DNA of 64,000 bases from Akkermansiaceae bacterium (GCA_024233135.1 JACKPZ010000012.1:59419-123418); one strand, 5' to 3'; positions 10,628 to 24,316 are shown, counted from the stretch's first letter. Notes: generated by a model not told the origin, from the letters alone. A program made the numbers and translations.

Positions 10628-11467
10628 ATGTCATCGCCCACAGTCCCGCCCATGTGGAACACCGAGCGCAGCTTCGAGGACATCCGATACGAAACCACGG
10701 ATGAGGGTCAGATCGCCAAGATCACCATCAACCGCCCCGAGGTGCGTAACGCGTTCCGGCCGAAGACCGTGCTCGAGCTGCTCCAGGCATTCGACCTCGC
10801 CCATGAAGACCCGCGCGTCGGCGTGATCATCCTCACCGGCGAGGGCGAGAAGGCGTTCTGCTCCGGCGGCGACCAGAAAGTCCGCGGCCACGCCGGCTAC
10901 ATCGGCGAGGACGGCGTGCCACGCCTCAACGTGCTCGATCTCCAGAAGAAAATCCGTTCCCTGCCGAAACCCGTCGTCGCCATGGTCGCCGGTTACGCCA
11001 TCGGCGGCGGCCACGTCCTGCACGTCGTCTGCGACCTCACCATCGCCGCGGACAACGCCCGCTTCGGCCAGACCGGTCCCAAGGTCGGCTCCTTCGACGG
11101 CGGCCTCGGGTCCAGCTACCTCGCCCGCATCGTCGGCCAGAAAAAGGCCAGGGAAATATGGTACCTCTGCCGCCAGTACGACGCCCGACAAGCCCTCGAC
11201 ATGGGCCTCGTCAACACCGTCGTCCCCTACGCCGAGTTGGAAACCGAGACCCTCAAATGGTGCCGCGAGATGCTCGTCCACTCGCCGCTCGCCCTGCGGT
11301 GCCTCAAAGCCTCACTCAACGCCGACTGCGACGGACAGATCGGCCTGCTCGACCTCGCCGGCAACGCCACGTTGCTCTATTACATGAGCGAGGAAGGCAA
11401 GGAGGGGAAACAGGCGTTCCTCGAAAAACGGGCGCCCGATTTCTCGAAATTCCCGCGGGTTCCCTAA
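10628..11467 (+). CDS. menB: 1,4-dihydroxy-2-naphthoyl-CoA synthase
   Basis: 279 residues. It cyclises o-succinylbenzoyl-CoA in menaquinone synthesis. The sequence follows the crotonase-fold MenB family closely: ITINRPEVRNAFRPKTV, GEKAFCSGGDQKVRG, VAMVAGYAIGGGHVLH, FGQTGPKVGSFDGGLGSSYL and GLVNTVVP, ending DFSKFPRVP. The ATG at 10628 is preferred over the in-frame TTG at 10616 because GGAG at 10612-10615 lies 12 nt before it; a second ATG at 10652 is also possible. It follows vsr closely. The only other candidate men gene in the window is the MenH-like hydrolase at 4171. Confidence 0.97.
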   Translation: MSSPTVPPMWNTERSFEDIRYETTDEGQIAKITINRPEVRNAFRPKTVLELLQAFDLAHEDPRVGVIILTGEGEKAFCSGGDQKVRGHAGYIGEDGVPRLNVLDLQKKIRSLPKPVVAMVAGYAIGGGHVLHVVCDLTIAADNARFGQTGPKVGSFDGGLGSSYLARIVGQKKAREIWYLCRQYDARQALDMGLVNTVVPYAELETETLKWCREMLVHSPLALRCLKASLNADCDGQIGLLDLAGNATLLYYMSEEGKEGKQAFLEKRAPDFSKFPRVP

Positions 11468-11676
11468 CGGAATCCGAAATTTCGAATGCGTTGAATGCCA
11501 AAGAAATGTGGATTTTTTTGGCAGAATAAGCTGAAATTCCGGTCTGGCCGGATGCAGCGGAGTGCGATACAAGATGGGGCTTTCGGGTCGTTCCCCTGTC
11601 CCGAAGTCACGGCCGCGGCTTCCGTTGCGCGCCGGTCGAATTCCCCCGTAGTTTCCCCCAGTCCCCCCAGATTTTC
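11468..11676. other. Intergenic region between menB and the large secreted protease
   Basis: 209 bp, locally AT-rich near 11480-11540. It contains the palindrome CGAAATTTCG just after menB and an imperfect inverted repeat TGCCAAA ... TTTGGCA (about 11495-11523) that could act as a weak terminator for menB. No gene is seen. Confidence 0.4.
11625..11654 (+). promoter_or_regulatory. Candidate promoter for the large secreted protease
   Basis: TTGCGC (11625-11630), an 18-bp spacer and TAGTTT (11649-11654), followed by a 22-nt leader to the ATG at 11677. Confidence 0.35.
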
Positions 11677-14600
11677 ATGCCCGTTCGCACTCAGGGCCTC
11701 GTGCCGGCGTGCCTCCTCGTCGTCACGGCTTTGATCGTCTGGATCGGCATCCGGTCCGTTCCGGATGTCCCGAACGAACGTATCCGGCATCCGGCTGCGG
11801 CCGATGGTCCGGTGCCCGCCACCCGCGCCCGTGAACCTGCGGCGGGAGCCCCGGACGCACACACGAGGTCGGTCGCTCTCGGTGATGCGTTTCCCGCGTC
11901 GATTGTGTCGAAGGACGGGACGTTCGTGACAATCCCTCTGCCCGGCGGGGCGGTGGTCGAAGGGCGGCCGACCCGGCTGCGGCGTGGCCCGGACGGACCG
12001 CGGATGGTCGAAGGGGTGACCACCCGGCCTCCCGGCGGGCGCTTCTACTTCGAGCGCCAGACCGCCCCCGGCAAGGCGGGGCCCGTGGTCGGTTATCTCC
12101 ATTTCCAAGACGAGGAAACCGCCTACCGCGTGGTGCCGGACCCCGCGGACCCGCAGCGCAAGGCACGCTGGGAGCGGACCCACATGGACCACGTTGTCTG
12201 CCGGGCCTTCGCACCGCCGCCGGACGAGATCCCGCCCACGCACCCGACGGACGACCCGATCCCGCCCGATGAAAACGGCATCGTGCAACTGCAGAGCCTG
12301 CCGGGCGCCACCGCCGTGATCTACCTCGATTTCGACGGGGAAACCCGCGATTTCACCAGTTGGGGAAACATCGCCGCCGCCGCTCCGGACGTCAGCAACG
12401 CGCAAATCTTCGAGGTGTGGAAAGGCGTCTGCGAGGATTTCCAGCCCTTCGATCTGAACATCACCACCATACGCGCGGTCTACGACGCCGCGCCGCCGGG
12501 ACGGAAGATGCAGGTGGTGATCTCACCGACCAACGACGCCGCTCCGGGCGCCGGAGGAGTGGCCTACGTCGGCTCCTTCAACTGGACCGCGGAGGTGGTC
12601 TGCTGGTCGTTCTACGCGAAAGGAAAAAACGCGGTGGAAGTCATCTCGCACGAGATCGGCCACACGCTCGGCCTTTCCCACGACGGACGCTCCTCGCCAT
12701 CGGAACCCTACTATGCCGGAGCGGATGGCTGGGCACCGATCATGGGCGTGGGCTACTACCAACCCCTGTCCCAGTGGTCGAAGGGCGAGTATCTCAATGC
12801 GACCAACACCCAGGACGACATCCACATCATCGCCACCGGCAACAACGACGTCTCATGGCGTGAGGATGACCACGGCGCGTCGTTTCCCGATGCAAGTTGG
12901 CTCGAAGTCAGTGCCGGCGGGACAGTCGATGACGAAGGTTTCATCGGCACGGTGGACGATGACGACGCGTTTCGTTTCACGACGTCCGGAGGGCTGGTCT
13001 CGCTCGATGTCCGAAATGTTTCCTTCAACGCCAACCTCGACGTGAAAGCCGAGATTGTCGATGCGGCGGGCGATGTCGTCGCGGCGAGCGACCCGGAGGA
13101 GACCACCGACGGATCGTTTTTCGAACTCCCGCTCGCCGCCGGGGACTACCTGCTCCGCGTCTCCGGAACCGGCAGGGGCTCGCCGGCCGCCGGCGGCTAC
13201 TCGGACTACGCCAGCCTCGGTGCCTACACCGTGACCGGAAACGTGGCGGGCGGTGTCCATGCGGAGCGTCTCGCCGTGGCGGAAAACTCCCCAGCGGGAA
13301 CCTTCGTCGGCACCATCCCCGCCCGCGCGGACCACGGCGAGGGCGAGCTTGTGTATTCCATGCTTTCCGGGAACGAGGAGGGCGTCTTCGCCATCGATCC
13401 CGCCACAGGTGCGGTCACGGTCGCCGACGGCTCGTCGCTCGATTTCGAAGTGCTGTCCACCCGTTGGGACGATCCCGCGGAGCTGGAGTGTTTCGTTTCC
13501 ATCGATGACAGCGCCGGCACCGCATCCGAGACCATCCGCGTCGTCATCACGGTGGTCGATGCGAACGAAGCTCCGTGGATCGAAGCTTCATCGCCGCTCG
13601 TCCTGTTGGAGCGCCTGCAGCCCGGAACCTCGGTGGCCCGGGTGGACGCGGGCGATCCGGACCGCGCGGACCGCCTGAACTTTTCCATCGTCGGCGGAAA
13701 CTCCGGCGGAGCATTCGCGATCGATACCCTGACTGGCGAGATCACCACCATAGGCCCGCTCGATTTCGAAACCACGCCCACCGATTCGCTGACCATACGG
13801 GTGACCGACAGCGGCTCGCCACCGATGTCCGCCGACGTGTCTCTAACCGTCTCGTTGGTCGACATCGCCGAGGACCTCGATCCCGGTGGCATCATCCGCA
13901 CGTTCTACGAAGGCATCCTGGGCAACGCGGTCGCATCGTTGCAGAACGCGGAGCACTATCCGGAGCGGCCGCACTCAAAGGAGCGCCTCGATTCGTTCGA
14001 CGGCGGCACCGACCATGGTGAAGCATACGGCAGCGTCATGCGCGGCTACCTCGTCCCGCCCGTCAGCGGGGACTATACCTTCTGGATCGCCTCCGACGAC
14101 TGGGGCGAGCTTTGGATCAGCCCGGCCTCCGGAAGCGCCGATCTCGTCAAACGCGCCGAAGTGGTCGGTTGGACCGATCCGCACGAATGGGACAGATATC
14201 TCTCCCAGATGTCGGTTCCGGTTTCCCTCGTCGCCGGCCAGGCGTACCGGATCGAAGCACTCCACAAGGAAGGTGGTGGCGGAGACCACATCGCCGTCGC
14301 GTGGCAGGGACCTGGGGTTCCACGCCGGGAGGTCATCCCCGGGCGTTTCCTCGTTTCGGACCCTGAGCGTCATGCGCCGTGGATGGACCCGCTCGTGCTG
14401 ACCGTTCGCGAGTCCGCGGACCCGGGTCAGCGGATCTCGGATCTGCCATTCGTCGAGCCGGATCCGTTGGAAGGCGTCGCCGACATCGCCATCATATCGG
14501 GAAACGGGGAGGGCGCGTTTTCGATCCATCCGTTTACGAAGGAGTTGATGGTTGCCGATGGTTCGGTCCTCGGCGCGGGCGAGACGCACTACCTGACCAT

Positions 14601-17424
14601 CCGCGCCACCGACAGCGGGTCGCCACCGCTTTCCGGAGACGCGGAGGTGATCGTGCGGGTCGTCGGCCTCAATGACGAATTGTTCGCATGGTGGAAGTTC
14701 GACGAAACATCCGGCAACGCGGTCGTCGACCACTCGGGAAACAACCGGACCGCCGCGCTCGAAGGCGGTGTCACCCGGATCCCGCGCGCACCCGCGGATG
14801 GCGCCGTGGAACTCGACGGAGGTTCCGGTCGCGTGGAATACCTTGGCGAGGACGGGCTTGCCGGCGCGGATTCGTTCACCCTTGCCACATGGGTGCGGAT
14901 TCCGCCGGCCCACGCGGCGGTCGGAATGTTGATCCAGCAGCGCGAAGTCGGCGCGCAGGGCTACCTTGGACAGTTCCGGGTGATGGTCAAAGCGGACGGT
15001 CGGATGGCGTTCAGCGTGTATGGAAGAGATGAAAACAACGAAAACGAAGCATATCAATTTGAACTGACGAGTTCCGCCGCCGTTGCGGACGGTGCCTGGC
15101 ATCACGTCGCCTGTGTGCGGGACGGCAACGACGGGAAGATCTATGTGGATGGAGAACTCTCCGCCTCCGGCAGCGGTCCGGTCCGGATGCTCGATCCCTC
15201 GTTGACGATCGCCGTCGGATATGACGCCAGGGACGCGAACCGTTTCCTTGCGGGCGATGTGGATGATGTGCGGATCTATCAGGATGCGCTGGGCGGTGGT
15301 CAAATCGAACGGGTCCTCGGCACCCCGCGCGTGGCGGTGTTGAGTCCTGGCGCGGGCAAGGTGGGCGTCGCGCCCGATGTCGGATTGATTCTCGACGGAG
15401 TGGCGATGGATCCCGATGGAGCCCTGCCGTCCTCCTCATGGACCCAGGTTTCCGGACCCGCCGCGGCGGATATGGAAACGGTCTCCGGAATGTCGTCAGA
15501 GGTGCGGTTCCGCGTCGCTGGTGAGTATCGGTTTCGATTCTCAGCGACGGATGGAACCTACGGCGCGTCACGCGATGTCACGGTGACCGCCGGCACGACC
15601 GCGATCACGCGTTTGGAGGGGGCGGGAGTTGGAGAATCGTTCGGGAGCCATTGGTCGCCGGCACCGGGATCGGTCACGCTCGGTGGTTCATCCTCCGGAA
15701 TCGAAGGGGCGGGGCAATCCGACGGTTTTTATGGTTTCGGCCAGGATTTCACCGGGGACTTCGATATCCGTGCCCGCATTGACTCGGTCTCCGATCTCGC
15801 CGGTTCCAGTGGGGAGCGCGCCGGTCTCATTGTCCGGACCGGCGGCGGGGATGCGGCGGCCGGTGCGTTCATCGGATGGAACGCGGACGGGACCGTCCTG
15901 CGGATCGTGCGCGCGACCGACGGCGGGGCGAACATGGCGACGGTCCTGGGGAGCGCCGTATTGCCGCAGTGGTTCCGAATGACCCGCACGGGGGGCGGGT
16001 TGTCATTCTTCCGCTCGAACGACGGAGCGGAATGGATCCCGCAAGGTTCGCTTGCGATGCCCGGAACAGTGAAAACCCAACTCTGCTGGAGTTCGGGACA
16101 CTCCGCGAAATCCGGCAGCGCGGCGTTCACGAACGTATCGGGTTTTTGTGATGCGAACATCGGCCCCGTGGTTTCGATCTCACCTCTGGAGCCGGTTCCC
16201 GTCGGCTCCGCCATCCCGCTGCTGGCTTCGGTGGTGGATGACGGAATGCCAGCTTTTCCGGGATCGGTGGATGTCGAGTGGCTTGCTCTGCCGCCCTCCG
16301 TGCTCGCCATCGACTCGTCTCGAGAGGTCGCCACCTTCGCCACCGCCGGTGTCGATGGGTTTCACCAGATCCGCCTGACCGCGGATGACGGAGATGTGAC
16401 GACCTTCACGGAAGCCGTGGCGAGGGTCCGTCCGGAAGTGAGCGTCACGGCCATCGGGTCCGCAGCGGAGAGCGGTCCGGTGGACGGCTCGTTCCTCGTT
16501 TCCCGCGGCGGCTCGCTCGCAGGCGAGCTTGAGGTGAGCTTTGATCTAACAGGTTCAGCCGTCGAAGGCGATGATTATGTCTCGGATCCGCGCGTGGCGG
16601 TCGTGATCCCGGACGGCTCCGCCACCGCCGTTGTGGCCATCAGCCCCATCGCCGACACGCTCGTCGAAGGAGACGAGACCGTGGAGTTGGTGCTTCTCGC
16701 GGGGGACTATGTCGCCACCGGCGGTCCCGCGGTCCTGACGATCGCGGATTCCAACCACGCTCCTGCCTGGATCCCCGCCCAGCCATTTGAAACGAATGCC
16801 GTGGAGGAAGTCGCCTATTCGGTGGGCCTATCTTCGTTCGCTGCCGATCCGGACGGAGATGTGCTTGTCTTCTCCAGGGTTTCGGGTCCGTCTTGGTTGT
16901 CGGTCGCGTCGAACGGGACGGTTTCGGGTACTCCATCTTCTTCCGATGTCGGAACCCATGGATTCACCGTCCGTGCGACGGATCCCGGCGGCCTGGCCGC
17001 AGATCTCGTGGTCGCGGTCACGGTGTTTCCCGGGACGCTGAATTTCGAAAACTGGAGGCAGGTCGAGTTTGGAAACGAAGCGGCGGATGCGTCGGTTTCC
17101 GGAGATCTATCAGATCCGGATCATGACTCCCTGCCGAACTTGGTCGAGTATGCGCTCGGCACGGATCCGACGATGGCCAACACATCTGGAATCTCGATCG
17201 AGATGGCCGACGTCGGAGGGCGATCCTGCCTGCGGATCCGTGTACCGCTCGACGCCAACGCCACGGATGTCGATGTCGCGGTCGAAGGCACGGGAAACCC
17301 GGACGATCCGGATTCGTGGTCGACGGCCGGAATGGTCGTCGAATCTTCCACCCCGGCGCTTCTCGTGGTGCGTGATTCCATCGGCGGCCCCAGGCGTTTC
17401 CTCCGTGTCCGGGTCTCCCGGTAG
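11677..17424 (+). CDS. Very large secreted zinc metalloprotease with cadherin, PA14, LamG and Calx-beta modules
   Basis: 1915 residues. An N-terminal hydrophobic export segment (residues 8-24) comes first. The metalloprotease domain is about residues 190-400, with the zinc site HEIGHTLGLSHD at 325-336 (HExxHxxGxxH) and a following GVGYY Met-turn region. Then, approximately: a pre-peptidase C-terminal-like domain (400-520), two cadherin-like repeats (525-735), a PA14 domain (742-888), a cadherin-like repeat (890-995), a LamG/concanavalin domain (1000-1208), an immunoglobulin-like segment, a DUF1349-like beta sandwich (1310-1490), a Calx-beta repeat (1585-1693) and a putative-Ig He_PIG domain (1694-1786). 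The C-terminal module contains DPDHDSLPNLVEYALGTDP. It probably acts outside the cell on protein or glycoprotein and binds glycans. Confidence 0.9.
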   Translation: MPVRTQGLVPACLLVVTALIVWIGIRSVPDVPNERIRHPAAADGPVPATRAREPAAGAPDAHTRSVALGDAFPASIVSKDGTFVTIPLPGGAVVEGRPTRLRRGPDGPRMVEGVTTRPPGGRFYFERQTAPGKAGPVVGYLHFQDEETAYRVVPDPADPQRKARWERTHMDHVVCRAFAPPPDEIPPTHPTDDPIPPDENGIVQLQSLPGATAVIYLDFDGETRDFTSWGNIAAAAPDVSNAQIFEVWKGVCEDFQPFDLNITTIRAVYDAAPPGRKMQVVISPTNDAAPGAGGVAYVGSFNWTAEVVCWSFYAKGKNAVEVISHEIGHTLGLSHDGRSSPSEPYYAGADGWAPIMGVGYYQPLSQWSKGEYLNATNTQDDIHIIATGNNDVSWREDDHGASFPDASWLEVSAGGTVDDEGFIGTVDDDDAFRFTTSGGLVSLDVRNVSFNANLDVKAEIVDAAGDVVAASDPEETTDGSFFELPLAAGDYLLRVSGTGRGSPAAGGYSDYASLGAYTVTGNVAGGVHAERLAVAENSPAGTFVGTIPARADHGEGELVYSMLSGNEEGVFAIDPATGAVTVADGSSLDFEVLSTRWDDPAELECFVSIDDSAGTASETIRVVITVVDANEAPWIEASSPLVLLERLQPGTSVARVDAGDPDRADRLNFSIVGGNSGGAFAIDTLTGEITTIGPLDFETTPTDSLTIRVTDSGSPPMSADVSLTVSLVDIAEDLDPGGIIRTFYEGILGNAVASLQNAEHYPERPHSKERLDSFDGGTDHGEAYGSVMRGYLVPPVSGDYTFWIASDDWGELWISPASGSADLVKRAEVVGWTDPHEWDRYLSQMSVPVSLVAGQAYRIEALHKEGGGGDHIAVAWQGPGVPRREVIPGRFLVSDPERHAPWMDPLVLTVRESADPGQRISDLPFVEPDPLEGVADIAIISGNGEGAFSIHPFTKELMVADGSVLGAGETHYLTIRATDSGSPPLSGDAEVIVRVVGLNDELFAWWKFDETSGNAVVDHSGNNRTAALEGGVTRIPRAPADGAVELDGGSGRVEYLGEDGLAGADSFTLATWVRIPPAHAAVGMLIQQREVGAQGYLGQFRVMVKADGRMAFSVYGRDENNENEAYQFELTSSAAVADGAWHHVACVRDGNDGKIYVDGELSASGSGPVRMLDPSLTIAVGYDARDANRFLAGDVDDVRIYQDALGGGQIERVLGTPRVAVLSPGAGKVGVAPDVGLILDGVAMDPDGALPSSSWTQVSGPAAADMETVSGMSSEVRFRVAGEYRFRFSATDGTYGASRDVTVTAGTTAITRLEGAGVGESFGSHWSPAPGSVTLGGSSSGIEGAGQSDGFYGFGQDFTGDFDIRARIDSVSDLAGSSGERAGLIVRTGGGDAAAGAFIGWNADGTVLRIVRATDGGANMATVLGSAVLPQWFRMTRTGGGLSFFRSNDGAEWIPQGSLAMPGTVKTQLCWSSGHSAKSGSAAFTNVSGFCDANIGPVVSISPLEPVPVGSAIPLLASVVDDGMPAFPGSVDVEWLALPPSVLAIDSSREVATFATAGVDGFHQIRLTADDGDVTTFTEAVARVRPEVSVTAIGSAAESGPVDGSFLVSRGGSLAGELEVSFDLTGSAVEGDDYVSDPRVAVVIPDGSATAVVAISPIADTLVEGDETVELVLLAGDYVATGGPAVLTIADSNHAPAWIPAQPFETNAVEEVAYSVGLSSFAADPDGDVLVFSRVSGPSWLSVASNGTVSGTPSSSDVGTHGFTVRATDPGGLAADLVVAVTVFPGTLNFENWRQVEFGNEAADASVSGDLSDPDHDSLPNLVEYALGTDPTMANTSGISIEMADVGGRSCLRIRVPLDANATDVDVAVEGTGNPDDPDSWSTAGMVVESSTPALLVVRDSIGGPRRFLRVRVSR

Positions 17425-17510
17425 ATGGCGGCCGTCGCGCCCGCTGAATTCCCTTGTCGGATCCGGAGCCCACCGGGATGCTCGTGGTTTCAGCACCTGA
17501 CCGCTTCGCC

Positions 17511-18278
17511 ATGAGCCACATTCTCGACTCCTTCAAACTCGATGGGAAAACCGCTGTCGTCACCGGCGCCTCGCGCGGCCTCGGCCAAGGCATGGCTGTC
17601 GCCCTCGCCGAAGCCGGTGCGGACATCGTCGCGGTCAGCTCGACCCCTTCCATGGAAACCCGGTCCATGATCGAAGCTCTCGGCCGGAGATGTGTCGTCG
17701 TCGAAGCCGACCTTGGAGACCGGAATGCGGTGCGCCGCATCATCCCGGAAGCGCGCGGCGGTTTCGCTTCACTCGATATCCTCGTGAACTGCGCCGGTAT
17801 CATCCGTCGCGCGGATTTCCTCGAATTCACGGAGAAGGACTGGGACGACGTCATGGGGGTGAACCTTGATGCCGTGTTTCTTCTCAGCCAGTGCTTCAGC
17901 CGCGATGTGGTCGAGCGGGGATCGACCGGAAAGATCATCCACATCGCGTCGATGCTCTCCTATCAAGGCGGCGTCCGCGTCCCCTCCTACACCAGCTCGA
18001 AAAGCGCGGTCATCGGACTCACCCGACTGATGGCGAACGAACTCGCCGCCAAGGGCATCAACGTCAATGCGATCGCACCGGGTTACATGGCCACCGACAA
18101 CACCGCCGCGCTCCGTGGTGACGAGGAGCGAAATCAAGCCATTCTCGGCCGGATCCCCGCCGGACGATGGGGGACGCCGGACGACCTGAAGGGCGCGGTC
18201 GTCTTCCTCGCTTCATCCGCCTCCGACTACGTCCACGGATACACCATCGCCGTCGATGGTGGCTGGCTGGCCCGGTGA
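17511..18278 (+). CDS. kduD: 2-deoxy-D-gluconate 3-dehydrogenase (KduD-like SDR)
   Basis: 255 residues from the ATG at 17511. Upstream in-frame TTG (17454) and ATG (17478) codons add residues the family does not have. It is a short-chain dehydrogenase with the NAD site TGASRGLGQG, the catalytic Ser in IASMLSYQGG and the YxxxK motif in PSYTSSKSAV. The C-terminus ASDYVHGYTIAVDGGWLAR and FTEKDWDDVMGVN match KduD almost exactly. KduD oxidises 2,5-diketo-3-deoxygluconate in pectin and uronate breakdown. No kduI or lyase genes are adjacent. It is followed by the rRNA operon. Confidence 0.9.
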   Translation: MSHILDSFKLDGKTAVVTGASRGLGQGMAVALAEAGADIVAVSSTPSMETRSMIEALGRRCVVVEADLGDRNAVRRIIPEARGGFASLDILVNCAGIIRRADFLEFTEKDWDDVMGVNLDAVFLLSQCFSRDVVERGSTGKIIHIASMLSYQGGVRVPSYTSSKSAVIGLTRLMANELAAKGINVNAIAPGYMATDNTAALRGDEERNQAILGRIPAGRWGTPDDLKGAVVFLASSASDYVHGYTIAVDGGWLAR

Positions 18279-18449
18279 CGACCGCTTCGCAACCATCCCG
18301 GCCCCCGATTTCCCCGGAAAGATCGCCCGGAACCGTCCGTGGGAGTGCTTCCGAACCCCTTGAGAACGTCCTAAATCCCGGAAAATCAAAAAGTTCCGGC
18401 GTCCGGGCCCTGGTCCGCGAAAAACTCTGAAAAAAGTTCACGAAATGGG
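18279..18449. other. Upstream region of the rRNA operon
   Basis: 171 bp without a gene. The last 60 bases are A-rich for this genome (AAAATCAAAAAGTT, AAAAACTCTGAAAAAAGTT), as expected for an UP-element next to a strong rRNA promoter. Confidence 0.4.
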
Positions 18450-18479
18450 TTGACGTGTGGGGGTGCGGGCACCTAGCTT
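18450..18479 (+). promoter_or_regulatory. Candidate rRNA operon promoter
   Basis: TTGACG (18450-18455), an 18-bp GC-rich spacer and TAGCTT (18474-18479), directly downstream of an A-rich stretch. The spacer contains GGGGGTGCGGGCAC, which resembles the spacer of the rplU candidate promoter (60300-60328). It is followed by a leader of about 350 nt before 16S. Confidence 0.55.
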
Positions 18480-18581
18480 CGCGGGCCGCCACGACGGAGG
18501 GCGGCCGAGAGACGGAAAGTCGATCGCGGTGCTGTTGATTGCAACCACACCCGGTCGGCTTTTTAGTCCCCTCGAAAGGAA

Positions 18582-18592
18582 GTTCTTTGACA
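18582..18592 (+). promoter_or_regulatory. boxA-like antitermination site in the 16S leader
   Basis: GTTCTTTGACA matches the bacterial boxA pattern (TGCTCTTTAACA in E. coli). A near copy lies before 23S at 20826-20836, the expected two-site layout. The remaining leader (18480-18832) holds no gene. Confidence 0.5.
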
Positions 18593-18832
18593 GTGCGGCC
18601 CAGCACGAACCGTGCCGGAAGTTGGTGGAAGTCCCTTCACGAGGGAGCCGCCGGACGGAAAGCTGAGAAACAAACGGGGAGGTGTTGGGAAGAGAGCAAA
18701 AAGATTGAATTGTGCGCCGCGCTGGCGTGAAGCCGCGCGGTCCGGAAGAGGGGAGCCTTCGGGTGCAACCTGTTCCGAGGTCAATTTGGTTAGGATCCAT
18801 TTCTTCGGAGATGGTGACTACCTCCTGATTTT

Positions 18833-20373
<1,541 letters not shown>

Positions 20374-20609
20374 TGGAGAAGTCCCACACGGGTCTCACCC
20401 GTCCCTGGGACAGGTCGAGTCCTCATTGGCGACAGTGAGGATTGCCGGCGGAGCGATCCGCCAGCGACAAAACAAATATTACAACAACAATCGGCCGTGC
20501 GCGTGGAATCCACGCGGCGCACGATTCGGTCTTTTTGCCTCTTGGAAACCGGAAACGAGAAGAAGAACGACCCGCCCGCCCGTTTTCTCCCGAAAGGGGG
20601 ACGCGCCAA

Positions 20610-20685
20610 GGGGGTATAGCTCAGTTGGTAGAGCGCCAGCTTTGCAAGCTGGATGTCTGGGGTTCGAATCCCCATGCCTCCACCA
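20610..20685 (+). tRNA. tRNA-Ala (anticodon TGC)
   Basis: 76 nt with encoded CCA. The acceptor GGGGGTA pairs with TGCCTCC, the anticodon stem CCAGC/GCTGG encloses TTTGCAA, and the T-loop is TTCGAAT. It lies in the 16S-23S spacer, first of two tRNAs. Confidence 0.98.
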
Positions 20686-20696
20686 GCGAATCCATC

Positions 20697-20773
20697 GGGC
20701 CTGTAGCTCAGTTGGTTAGAGCACCGCCTTGATAAGGCGGGGGTCATAGGTTCGAGTCCTATCAGGCCCACCA
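20697..20773 (+). tRNA. tRNA-Ile (anticodon GAT)
   Basis: 77 nt with encoded CCA. The acceptor GGGCCTG pairs with CAGGCCC, the anticodon stem CCGCC/GGCGG encloses TTGATAA, and the T-loop is TTCGAGT. It is 11 nt after tRNA-Ala; the order Ala-Ile is the reverse of the common Ile-Ala spacer. Confidence 0.98.
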
Positions 20774-20825
20774 CTTCTTTCCCGGGAAAGGTTTCGACCG
20801 CACGGTCCGCGAGGATCCCGGATCC

Positions 20826-20836
20826 GCTCTTTGACA
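20826..20836 (+). promoter_or_regulatory. boxA-like antitermination site before 23S
   Basis: GCTCTTTGACA, close to the boxA consensus, in the spacer between tRNA-Ile and 23S. It pairs with the similar site in the 16S leader. The rest of 20774-21052 holds no gene; the GGGGCCGCGAGGCCCC hairpin near 21012-21027 may be a processing stem. Confidence 0.5.
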
Positions 20837-21052
20837 TCCGTATGGAGAATAAGATTTCAAAAGACTGCAAGATAAAGAGATTGCACTGAGGCCGGAGGGA
20901 AACCTCCGGATCAAACAAGTTCTTGCGCGGTCCTTGGAAGATATTCTGATTCCCAAACATCAAATTTTTACGGCAACGGGACGGTTCTTCGGGACCGTTC
21001 CGAACGAAAATGGGGCCGCGAGGCCCCGCTTTCGAAGCTGGTTTCAAAACAT

Positions 21053-23891
<2,839 letters not shown>

Positions 23892-24101
23892 TGTTTTTTG
23901 GAATCGGGATGGACCCAAGGACACGCCTTGAACAAGGCAATCGATCGCGCGGTCCCCTTTGGAATCGGAATTTCTCCATGCGGATGTCAGGGAGCGGGCG
24001 CGGAAGCCGCCGGACCATGACAACCACCGACAGCAGACGACAAGCGCGCCAACCGCCCTTCGTCGCCGGAGCCCCGGTCCTGACACGCAACAGGATCGAC
24101 C

Positions 24102-24217
24102 TCTGGTGACCAGAGCGTGGTGGAACCACCCGGTCCCATTCCGAACCCGGAAGTGAAACGCCGCAGCGCCGATGATAGTGGGACGACAGGTCCTGTGAAA
24201 GTAGGTCGTCGCCAGGT
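24102..24217 (+). rRNA. rrf: 5S ribosomal RNA
   Basis: About 116 nt. Helix I pairs TCTGGTG with CGCCAGG. CGGTCCCATTCCGAACCCGG, AAGTGAAACGCCGCAGCGCC and GATGATAGTGGGAC are canonical 5S segments. It lies 210 nt after 23S; the spacer holds no gene. Confidence 0.95.
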
Positions 24218-24221
24218 ATTG

Positions 24222-24260
24222 GCCCCGCCCCTTGGAAACAAGGTGCGGGGCTCTTTTTTT
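24222..24260 (+). terminator. Rho-independent terminator of the rRNA operon
   Basis: A stem of GCCCCGC (24222-24228) with GCGGGGC (24245-24251), extended inward by CCTT/AAGG, is followed by TCTTTTTTT. It lies directly after 5S. Confidence 0.88.
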
Positions 24261-24288
24261 GCACGGATGAAGCCCCGATACGCTCGAT

Positions 24289-24316
24289 CCCCCTTGGTCA
24301 CAGGCGGAAGGGGATC
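24289..24316. terminator. Hairpin at the end of the Hsp70 gene
   Basis: An inverted repeat of ATCCCCCTT-type sequence (about 24287-24295) with AAGGGGATC (24308-24316) overlaps the Hsp70 stop codon. It has no T-run on either side. It may limit read-through between the convergent rRNA operon and Hsp70 gene. Confidence 0.3.
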
